A DNA stretch of 5,590 bases, from the NCBI GenBank assembly GCA_040508515.1, contig JBEVMS010000271.1:1-5590 (forward strand), given 5' to 3'. This DNA is from JBEVMS01 sp040508515. GTDB taxonomy: Bacteria > Pseudomonadota > Gammaproteobacteria > Xanthomonadales > Rhodanobacteraceae. The translations under genes and the position numbers were made by a program. Under the pieces are notes generated by a model, which searched no databases, was not told the DNA's origin, and was given only the letters and a program-made list of their open reading frames with translations. Shown one piece after another: positions 1 to 5,239 of this stretch (positions are counted from its first letter, which is position 1; the number at the start of each line of letters is the position of its first letter).

Positions 1-462
1 ACCACCGAGCGCGTCTACCAGGCGTTCTACGCCGAATACGCCGCCGGCAAGGCGTTTCTGCACTCGCACAGCTACACCGGCAATCCGCTGGCCTGCCGCG
101 CCGCGCTGGCGACTTTAGAAATCTTCCGCGAACAGCCGGTGTTGGCGCGCAATCGCCAACTGGCCGCGCATCTGGCCAAGCGACTGGAACCCTTGCGCGA
201 GCATCCGCAGATCGCCGACGTGCGCCAGACCGGACTGATCGCCGCGCTGGAACTGGTCGCCGACAAACCGAGCCGGCGACCTTACTCGGCGGCCGACCGG
301 CGCGGCTTGCGCGTCTATAGCCACGGGCTGGAACACGGCGCGCTACTGCGACCGCTGGGCAACGTGGTGTATTTCATGCCGCCTTACGTGATCGACGAAG
401 CACAGATCGACACGCTGGTGGACGTCGCCATCGCCGGCATCGCCCAGGCCACCGCCGACTGA
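1..462 (+). CDS. bioA: Adenosylmethionine-8-amino-7-oxononanoate aminotransferase, C-terminal part
   Basis: BioA makes 7,8-diaminopelargonic acid from 7-keto-8-aminopelargonic acid, with S-adenosylmethionine as amino donor and PLP as cofactor; this is the penultimate step to biotin in the cytosol. The reading frame is open from base 1 and gives 153 residues before TGA at 460-462, so roughly the last third of a protein usually of 420-460 residues is present. The class III aminotransferase segment HSHSYTGNPLAC (residues 21-32) corresponds to the phosphate-binding loop just after the PLP lysine; that lysine lies upstream of the window. LLRPLGN with Arg117 matches the substrate-carboxylate arginine of BioA (Arg391 in E. 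coli), and MPPY (126-129) is the usual BioA end motif. A later in-frame GTG at 139 is internal and not a start. It is convergent with the next gene, 34 bp apart. Family assignment is firm; other class III aminotransferases are less likely because of the RPLG...MPPY signature. Confidence 0.93.
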   Translation, partial: TTERVYQAFYAEYAAGKAFLHSHSYTGNPLACRAALATLEIFREQPVLARNRQLAAHLAKRLEPLREHPQIADVRQTGLIAALELVADKPSRRPYSAADRRGLRVYSHGLEHGALLRPLGNVVYFMPPYVIDEAQIDTLVDVAIAGIAQATAD

Positions 463-488
463 GCACGCTTGCTGGGTCCGCGCTCAGT
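458..488. terminator. Hairpin between convergent genes, possible bidirectional 3' structure
   Basis: The arms ACTGAGCACG (458-467) and CGCGCTCAGT (479-488) pair over 10 positions with one mismatch around an 11-base loop. The structure contains the bioA stop codon and ends 8 bases before the stop of the minus-strand gene, so it would form at or near the 3' end of both transcripts. There is no T-tract on either side, so it is not a standard intrinsic terminator; it may instead block exonucleases or act with Rho. The pairing is seen directly and the function is inferred. Confidence 0.35.
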
Positions 489-496
489 ACGCCGGG

Positions 497-823
497 TTAG
501 TGCCCGATGCTGATGCTTGGGTCCAGCTGTTGCAGCGCGCGTGCGTTGTCGATCTGGCCGGTGCTGCGCAGATCCTCCTGGCTGTAACTGCGCCCCGGCA
601 CGTTAAGGCAATGGCCGGGCTTGGGCTTGATCAAACTACCGGTGTCGCGGATGCAATTGCGGTCGCCAGGCGCCGGGAGCGGCTTGGGCGCGTCTTTGGT
701 CGCGGTGTTCGCTGCAACCTCGTTGGCCGGTGTCGGGGCGGCGCTTTGCTGTTGGGCCAGCGCGTTGGTGCACAGGCCCATGGCCATCGCTGCGGCAACT
801 GTTATCGAATGCAGATGATTCAT
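497..823 (-). CDS. Small secreted protein of unknown function
   Basis: This gene encodes 108 residues. The start at 823 is chosen because a strong ribosome binding site (GGAGGAA, 831-837 on the complement) lies 7 bases upstream, and because translation then opens with a signal peptide: a hydrophobic run at about residues 7-17 and an AxA-type cleavage site ALA|QQ after residue 23. Longer readings from further upstream add an Arg-rich stretch without membrane character. The predicted mature protein is about 85 residues: an Ala/Pro/Thr-rich low-complexity linker (about 24-53), then a compact part with two cysteines, Cys57 (DRNCIRDTGSLI) and Cys72 (GHCLNVPGRSY), that could form one disulfide, and a polar tail with QEDLRSTGQID. 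It resembles a hypothetical protein I associate with xanthomonads, but I cannot assign a function. It is convergent with bioA and divergent from rsmE, so it is transcribed alone here. Confidence 0.82.
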   Translation of the reverse strand: MNHLHSITVAAAMAMGLCTNALAQQQSAAPTPANEVAANTATKDAPKPLPAPGDRNCIRDTGSLIKPKPGHCLNVPGRSYSQEDLRSTGQIDNARALQQLDPSISIGH

Positions 824-830
824 GGCTTGG

Positions 831-837
831 TTCCTCC
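831..837 (-). promoter_or_regulatory. Ribosome binding site that fixes the start of the small secreted protein
   Basis: GGAGGAA on the minus strand is a near-consensus Shine-Dalgarno sequence, 7 bases ahead of the ATG at 823-821. It rules against the longer in-frame reading that begins at 982. In the rest of the divergent spacer (824-990) I find no promoter with both boxes well matched. Confidence 0.75.
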
Positions 838-990
838 GCTCCGCCGTCGGGCGGGGCTGGACTCCTATGCTGCGCCCGCCTCGCCCAAGCCGACAACTGC
901 ACCCACCCGGCACATGCGGGCGCTGTTCAGCCATCCGGGCACGCCTCGCGCTGGGATATTCTTTACGCCTCTCTTTCGCCACAGCCGTCC

Positions 991-1725
991 ATGCGCACCA
1001 TCCGCATTCATCTCGATCAACCGCTGGCTAATGGCCTGCGCTGCAACCTGCCGACGCAAGCCGCTGAACATGTCGCACGTGTGTTGCGCATGGGCGAAGG
1101 CGACTCGTTGACCCTGTTCAACGGCGATGGACTGGACTATCCGGGACATATCGTGGCACTGGGTAAGCGCGAGGTACAGGTACAGCTCGACACGCCACTG
1201 GCGCTGTACAACGAATCCACGCTGCGATTGACTCTGGCCCAGGGCGTGGCACGCGGCGAGAAGATGGACCTGATCGTGCAGAAAGCGACCGAACTGGGCG
1301 TAACGCGCATCGTCCCGTTGCTAACCGAACGTTCCGAGGTGCGCCTGGACGCGGCGCGCGCCGACAAGCGCCTGACGCACTGGCGCGCCGTCGCCGCCAG
1401 CGCCTGCGAGCAAAGTGGCCGCGCGGTACTGCCAGTCATCGAGCCGGCACAACCACTAGAGATTTGGCTGGCCGCGCTCGCCGACGATCAAGCACTACGT
1501 CTGGCCTTGCTGCCGGAGGGCGGCAAGCGTGCCCGCGAGCTGGACTTTTCCGACCGCGGTGGCCTGCTGGTAGTCGGCCCCGAAGGCGGCCTGGGCCAGC
1601 GCGACGTGCACGCCCTGCAAGCGGCTGGCTTCGCCGGCCTGCGCCTGGGACCGCGCATCCTACGCACCGAAACCGCCGGTCTGGCCGCCCTGGCCGCGCT
1701 GCAAGCTCTGCACGGCGACTTGTAA
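991..1725 (+). CDS. rsmE: 16S rRNA (uracil(1498)-N3)-methyltransferase
   Basis: RsmE methylates N3 of U1498 in helix 44 of 16S rRNA, using S-adenosylmethionine on the assembled 30S subunit. The 244 residues match the usual length of about 243. The N-terminal PUA-like RNA-binding part spans about residues 1-70, including EHVARVLRMGEGD (26-38) and LFNGDG (42-47). The SPOUT (trefoil-knot) methyltransferase part follows, with KMDLIVQKATELGV (91-104), ASACEQSGR (136-144), the cofactor loop VVGPEGGL (194-201) and the family-defining LGPRILRTETA (219-229). The ATG at 991 is chosen because the protein then starts MRTIRIHL as in the family; the frame is open further upstream to 730 but that part is non-homologous and overlaps the divergent gene. 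No Shine-Dalgarno sequence is visible before 991. All key motifs are intact. No T-tract terminator follows the stop. Confidence 0.96.
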   Translation: MRTIRIHLDQPLANGLRCNLPTQAAEHVARVLRMGEGDSLTLFNGDGLDYPGHIVALGKREVQVQLDTPLALYNESTLRLTLAQGVARGEKMDLIVQKATELGVTRIVPLLTERSEVRLDAARADKRLTHWRAVAASACEQSGRAVLPVIEPAQPLEIWLAALADDQALRLALLPEGGKRARELDFSDRGGLLVVGPEGGLGQRDVHALQAAGFAGLRLGPRILRTETAGLAALAALQALHGDL

Positions 1726-1775
1726 ACCCACCTCGTCCCTGAGGGCAACGCCAGCTCGGCTGCATCGACGACTTT

Positions 1776-1793
1776 CGTGCGACATATCGCACG
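1776..1793. repeat. Perfect 7+7 inverted repeat, possible operator
   Basis: CGTGCGA (1776-1782) and TCGCACG (1787-1793) are exact reverse complements around a 4-base centre, CATA. An 18-base dyad of this geometry suits a homodimeric repressor of TetR, MarR or GntR type; as RNA it would be a 7-bp stem with a tetraloop. No T-tract follows on either strand, so intrinsic termination of rsmE is unlikely. It lies 50 bases after rsmE and about 340 before the first permease. The repeat is directly visible; its function is unknown. Confidence 0.6.
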
Positions 1794-2001
1794 GTGAGCG
1801 CCGCGGTGAATGACCTGCTACCCCTGGCAGTGCAGCGCTGCTAGCTTGTTTGATAAGCCCCAGACGATCGGCTAAAACATCAGCCATACGCGCCCGATGC
1901 CACATTGATGGGCATCCATGGGAACGGCACACTTTCATCAACCAGGGGATTCATGCGTGCAAGGACGCCCGCTTCCACGCGTGCCACATCACGAATCGCT
2001 C

Positions 2002-2050
2002 GCTTACGATGACCCGCGCAACCGCAGCTGCAGCGTAGCGCGGGGTAAGC
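2002..2050. repeat. Large bulged inverted repeat upstream of the permease genes
   Basis: The left arm is GCTTAC (2002-2007), then five unpaired bases GATGA, then CCCGCGC (2013-2019). The right arm is GCGCGGG (2038-2044) followed directly by GTAAGC (2045-2050). This gives 13 paired bases with one 5-base bulge and an 18-base loop that itself contains the palindrome GCAGCTGC (2024-2031). No T-tract follows. It ends 81 bases before the first permease start and would fall in its leader or promoter, so it could influence expression; it could also be a degenerate intergenic repeat. Structure is seen, role is inferred. Confidence 0.55.
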
Positions 2051-2131
2051 CACATAATCGGGCAAAGCCCAAGGAATTCTCCCGCGGCCCATCCTCGCCG
2101 CAAGGTAGTTTCGGTTATTAACAGGATCACC

Positions 2132-3463
2132 ATGCAACTAGAAATGTTGTGGTATTACCTTGTGCTGGCCTATCGACGGTGCCTTAAAAATGTGGCCATG
2201 GTCTTATTGCTGACGCTCACCATGGCCATCGGCCTTGCCTCTTGCATGACGACACTGACTATTTTCTCCGCCTTATCCGGAAGCCCCTTACCTGGAATAA
2301 GTGATCGGCTGTACGTCACCACCATGGACGCGCGCACGCAAACCGATAGTGACGACTCCGCTTATAAGAAGCCCGATAGCTATTTGTCGTTCGATGATGC
2401 GAAGGCCATTGTTAATGCGCATCGAGCGAAAGCACAAACGGCACTGGCGCAAAGCACTGAACAGTTAATTGACCCTGATAGCAGGAGATCATCCATGGCA
2501 TCGGGGCAATTGGCATATGGCAAAGCGTTAGAAATGTTAGGTATTACACTTCTCTATGGCCGAGACTGGAACGAGGAAGAAGAACGGGCACGCACTCCTT
2601 TGGTGGTGATAGACAGCACAATGGCCACAAAGTTATTTGGCATAGAAAACGTCGTAGGTCGCCCTATCCGCCTTGGTAAACGGCTATTCCGAATCATAGG
2701 TGTTTATGCACCCTGGAAACCACGTATAAAATTCTTGGATTTGCCACACAATGAAGGTACTACGCTTGAGGATTACCAACGTTTCTTCGTACCCGCTCAA
2801 GCGGCGTTGGACAATGGCGTGGGGCCAACCACCCTCACCGAGTGCGGCAAAGAGAATGCTTTGGTCACTTACCAGTCGACCGCGGTAGGCCCATGCCGTT
2901 GGATGGAGCTTTGGACGCAATTGGATAATGTCACAGATATCGCCAACTATGAGCGATTCATCGCCAATTACGCCGAGAGCCAACACGACAGAGGGCGCTT
3001 TGTCTATCCACCCCAGGCCAAGATTTTTGGAACGCGCGCATGGGCTGATGTCAATCATGTTGTCCCAAACGACATTTATCTGAACCTGATGCTATCCGGC
3101 GCATTTCTTTTGCTTTGCATGGTTAACGTTGCCGGATTGCTCTCGGCTCTTTTCTTGCGCAGAAGGGCAGATGCGTCCATTCGCCGAGCTATCGGGGCCG
3201 CACGCTGGCAGCTTTTTGGGCAATATCTGGTCGAGGCTGTCTTAATCGGAACCCTAGGCGGGATCCTGGCACTCCCCTTGATCTGGCTTGGCTTGACCAT
3301 CGTGCGCATGCAGCCGGTGGCTTACGCCAACGCCGCGCATTTCAATCCGATCGCATTCGTCAGCTTGGCGATTTTGTCGCTGGTTGTTAGTGTGGTGGTG
3401 GGCATCCTACCCGCGTGGCATATTTGCCGCATCCCACCGGCCTTGCAGATTAAACAACAATAA
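2132..3463 (+). CDS. MacB/FtsX-type ABC exporter permease, first subunit
   Basis: This is a 443-residue inner-membrane permease of the mechanotransmission (type VII) ABC family, which couples cytoplasmic ATP hydrolysis to movement of a periplasmic domain, typically for peptide or antibiotic export with a periplasmic adaptor. The ATG at 2132 follows AGGA (2123-2126) at 5 bases. Topology is as expected: TM1 about 20-45; a large periplasmic MacB-like core domain about 50-315, with MLGITLLYGRDW (135-146) and TMATKLFG (163-170); then TM2 about 316-341, TM3 about 364-392 and TM4 about 405-429. The cytoplasmic FtsX signature DASIRRAIGAARWQLF (347-362) precedes TM3. Cys238 and Cys255, in the part of the periplasmic domain before TM2, could form a disulfide. 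No ATP-binding motifs are present, so a separate ATPase is required. The next gene begins 11 bases after the stop. GC content is well below that of bioA and rsmE. Substrate unknown. Confidence 0.9.
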   Translation: MQLEMLWYYLVLAYRRCLKNVAMVLLLTLTMAIGLASCMTTLTIFSALSGSPLPGISDRLYVTTMDARTQTDSDDSAYKKPDSYLSFDDAKAIVNAHRAKAQTALAQSTEQLIDPDSRRSSMASGQLAYGKALEMLGITLLYGRDWNEEEERARTPLVVIDSTMATKLFGIENVVGRPIRLGKRLFRIIGVYAPWKPRIKFLDLPHNEGTTLEDYQRFFVPAQAALDNGVGPTTLTECGKENALVTYQSTAVGPCRWMELWTQLDNVTDIANYERFIANYAESQHDRGRFVYPPQAKIFGTRAWADVNHVVPNDIYLNLMLSGAFLLLCMVNVAGLLSALFLRRRADASIRRAIGAARWQLFGQYLVEAVLIGTLGGILALPLIWLGLTIVRMQPVAYANAAHFNPIAFVSLAILSLVVSVVVGILPAWHICRIPPALQIKQQ

Positions 3464-3474
3464 GGGCGAATTTG

Positions 3475-4713
3475 ATGCGACACCTTATCACGCCGCTGTT
3501 ACGCCACAGCCTAATGCCAGTGATTGTCGTTGCGCAGATTGCGTTGGCTTGCGCCATTATTTGCAATACGCTGTTTCTATTGCAGCAGCGCCTCACACCG
3601 GTATTGACACCCGATGGAGTGAGCGACCCCAGTCATATTATCGTGGCCTGGCAAGTTGCCGCAAAAGGTTCCCCCTGGCAAACACCCCGCTTGCTGGAGG
3701 TCGAATCCGCCCTGCGGTCGATACCCGGCGTCTCAGCCACCAGCGTTTCAGGCTCCGTACCCATGGAGACGTTGGTGCAAATGAATGGCAATGTCTTGGT
3801 CGATGGAAGCTCAAGCGTCAACAAGGCAAATGTAGCGGTTTATGTGGGCAACCATTTATTGGAAACGCTAGGCCTTCAGCTAATTGCCGGACGCGCATTC
3901 AATCTGGACGAACAAGCCGTGAGGCATCAAGGCGCCGGCATCGACGATGACGGCACCACCGTTATTACGCAGGCACTGGCCAACCGACTGTTCCCAAAGG
4001 GTGATGCCTTAGGTAAAGTGATCCGCATCGGCGATGCACCTGATGCCGCACGGCGCATCGTGGTCGGCATTGTGCGACACCTGATGCGCAATGCGCTTGG
4101 CCAGGATAATCGAGAAAACATCGATTACAGCATGCTGTTTCCCGGCTTACCGGGCAATTGGCCTCTCCCTGTTTTCACTGTACGCACCTTGCCGGCAGCC
4201 GACCTAGAGCAGGTGCGTAATGCCGTCAAGATTGTTATCGAGCGCGAATTAGGCCAGGAAATGGTTCAAGGTATAGCGCACTACGATACCTACCAAGAGC
4301 TTCGCGATGCTGCGTTGGCCGGTCCCAAAGCCGCGGCCTATTTATTGACAGCTGTAAGCATCGTAGTTCTCATCATTACGCTGGCGGGCATCTTTGGCAT
4401 GACAACCCATTGGATTCTACAGAGAACGCATCAAATAGGCGTCCGTCGTGCGCTGGGTGCACGACGGATTGACATATTCCGCTGGCTTTTGATCGAAAAC
4501 GCGCTTGTCGTATCGGCAGGCGTTGTTCTGGGAATGATGATGGCCTTTTCGATCAATTTGTGGCTTATGCACCACTACGAGCTTTCGCGCTTACCTGTGG
4601 CCTACTTGCCCTTTGGCGTTGTCATATTGATCCTACTGAGTCAGCTAGCCGTTTTATGGCCAGCCATTCGGGCAACCCGGATATCTCCTGCGCTAGCCAC
4701 CCGTTCCGTCTGA
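3475..4713 (+). CDS. MacB/FtsX-type ABC exporter permease, second subunit
   Basis: This 412-residue inner-membrane permease is homologous to, but clearly distinct from, its upstream neighbour, so the two probably form a heterodimeric transmembrane unit. ATG 3475 is preferred over the in-frame TTG directly before it (3472), because AAGGG (3462-3466) is well spaced, 8 bases before the ATG. That ribosome binding site overlaps the stop codon of the first permease (3461-3463), which favours coupled translation. Visible parts: TM1 about 14-36; periplasmic MacB-like core domain about 40-285, with ESALRSIPGV (77-86), LETLGLQLIAGRAF (129-142) and TQALANRLFPKGDALGKVI (165-183); then TM2 about 286-310, TM3 about 337-361 and TM4 about 375-397. 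The FtsX signature HQIGVRRALGARRIDIF (319-335) is textbook. The C-terminus IRATRISPALATR matches the MacB family end. No frameshift or internal stop is seen. Lower GC than the flanks. No ATPase or adaptor gene is adjacent. Confidence 0.92.
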   Translation: MRHLITPLLRHSLMPVIVVAQIALACAIICNTLFLLQQRLTPVLTPDGVSDPSHIIVAWQVAAKGSPWQTPRLLEVESALRSIPGVSATSVSGSVPMETLVQMNGNVLVDGSSSVNKANVAVYVGNHLLETLGLQLIAGRAFNLDEQAVRHQGAGIDDDGTTVITQALANRLFPKGDALGKVIRIGDAPDAARRIVVGIVRHLMRNALGQDNRENIDYSMLFPGLPGNWPLPVFTVRTLPAADLEQVRNAVKIVIERELGQEMVQGIAHYDTYQELRDAALAGPKAAAYLLTAVSIVVLIITLAGIFGMTTHWILQRTHQIGVRRALGARRIDIFRWLLIENALVVSAGVVLGMMMAFSINLWLMHHYELSRLPVAYLPFGVVILILLSQLAVLWPAIRATRISPALATRSV

Positions 4714-4727
4714 TCGCGAACTACCGC

Positions 4728-4751
4728 ATCCGGGCGAGCCCTGGATTTTGT
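4728..4751 (+). terminator. Intrinsic terminator of the permease pair
   Basis: ATCCGGG (4728-4734) pairs with CCC(T)GGAT (4739-4746) as a 7-bp stem with one bulged T and the loop CGAG, followed by a short T-rich run TTTTGT (4746-4751). It lies 14 bases after the stop of the second permease, in the expected place. The T-run is short, so efficiency may be modest. Confidence 0.5.
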
Positions 4752-5024
4752 AACCGATTCGCGGGCAGCAATCCCCACAGCATGCGAGGGTCCTGCAATC
4801 ATCACAGCCGCAAGAGCCAAGCCCGCCCCGTTAAAAGCCCGGATGATGCACCTCGATACGTGGCCCGGCATGACGTGAGAATGTATTCACGCTTCACCGC
4901 TCTGCTTCATGCTGAGGTCACGCATGGTGGGTTTTAACTCATCGTTGCATTGCTTCTTGACTCATATCTAAGTGGATTATAAGTCGGGGATGCCAAAGGC
5001 AGCGCGGAGCTGGCAGGGAGAACG

Positions 5025-5123
5025 CTAAAAGCGGCTAACAAAATCCCTTACGCTGGCGGCTTTCACCCAGCAGCGGCGCTAGCGGCCCAGCCTAGGCATC
5101 TAGTTTTTGTTAGCACTTCTAAA
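5025..5123. mobile_element. Candidate MITE or IS-end remnant with inverted ends
   Basis: GCTAACAAAA (5034-5043) and TTTTGTTAGC (5105-5114) are perfect 10-base inverted repeats facing each other across 61 bases. Outward, the match continues imperfectly with one gap: CTAAAAGCG on the left against TTAGAAGT read inward from the right. Both sides are bounded by CTAAA in the same direction (5025-5029 and 5119-5123), which could be a target duplication, perhaps a shorter CTA or CTAA site. The interior has no reading frame, only GC-rich sequence with a small stem (GCTGG 5052-5056 with CCAGC 5067-5071). At about 90-100 bases it could be a non-autonomous element, or two IS ends left after internal deletion. 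No transposase is present, and I cannot name the parent family. Confidence 0.4.
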
Positions 5124-5186
5124 GCGATCGCGGTTGACAGCCATCGGAAGACCTTACGGTTGTCACGCAGAATCGCGAGCGCAGTC

Positions 5187-5211
5187 AAAACCCGCAACGC
5201 CCTAAGCGGAT
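5187..5211 (-). terminator. Candidate intrinsic terminator of the minus-strand chemotaxis operon
   Basis: Read on the minus strand, ATCCGC (5211-5206) pairs with GCGGGT (5195-5190), including one G-U pair, around a 10-base loop, and is followed by a TTTT run (5190-5187). It lies about 28 bases after the stop of the CheW-type gene. The 10-bp palindrome GCGCCGGCGC (5229-5238), immediately after that stop, could form an extra structure. The stem is short and the loop large, so the call is tentative. Confidence 0.35.
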
Positions 5212-5239
5212 TGGCTGGACCTCGGCATGCGCCGGCGCC

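Larger units (their letters stand above)
1726..2131. other. Non-coding stretch between rsmE and the permease pair
   Basis: About 400 bases hold no reading frame that looks like a real protein; the short open frames lack ribosome binding sites and family resemblance. The region contains two inverted repeats, listed separately, plus a weaker one (GATGCC at 1896-1901 with GGCATC at 1911-1916). A possible -10 box, CATAAT (2053-2058), lies about 75 bases before the first permease, but I see no good -35 box at 16-18 bases from it. The permease promoter probably lies in this stretch. A short AT-rich patch (TTATTAA, 2115-2121) immediately precedes the permease ribosome binding site and is too close to be its promoter. 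Confidence 0.6.
4714..5239. other. Non-coding stretch between the permease pair and the CheW gene
   Basis: About 525 bases hold no convincing gene. A minus-strand frame at 4871-4641 has a short hydrophobic segment, but it lacks a ribosome binding site, overlaps the end of the second permease and matches nothing I recognise. The stretch holds the permease terminator, a small dyad (CGTGA 4874-4878 with TCACG 4887-4891), a promoter-like pair TTGACT (4957-4962) and TATAAG (4978-4983) with a short 15-base spacer, the repeat-bounded element at about 5025-5123, and a minus-strand terminator candidate. The promoter-like pair points rightward at no gene that I can see. Confidence 0.55.

Noticed and set aside
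824..982. Longer start for the small secreted protein
   Set aside because: It adds an Arg-rich non-homologous segment; the strong ribosome binding site and signal peptide support 823.
730..990. N-terminal extension of rsmE by about 87 residues in the same frame
   Set aside because: The added residues do not resemble RsmE, overlap the divergent secreted-protein gene, and the protein has its normal length when started at 991.
1832..1841. Palindrome GCAGCGCTGC as a terminator
   Set aside because: No loop is possible without losing stem pairs and no clear T-tract follows; such short palindromes are common in GC-rich DNA.
2036..2050. REP-type element starting at the GTAG within 2035-2050
   Set aside because: A GTAG-headed REP should be followed by its own palindrome; here the downstream bases pair only with an upstream arm, so the normal REP layout is absent.
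1850..2137. Several short frames on both strands between rsmE and the permeases
   Set aside because: Overlapping, lacking ribosome binding sites, and with compositions typical of random reading.
4641..4871. Minus-strand frame of 76 codons with a hydrophobic, signal-like stretch
   Set aside because: No ribosome binding site, overlap with the end of the second permease, no family resemblance, and a charged tail without a domain. A remnant cannot be excluded but is not supported.
4560..4937. Plus-strand frame running out of the second permease into the spacer
   Set aside because: Largely an out-of-frame reading of the permease end, with no start signal and no protein-like features.
4957..4983. 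Sigma-70 promoter TTGACT / TATAAG
   Set aside because: The spacer is only 15 bases and no gene follows in that direction, so it is not listed as a feature.
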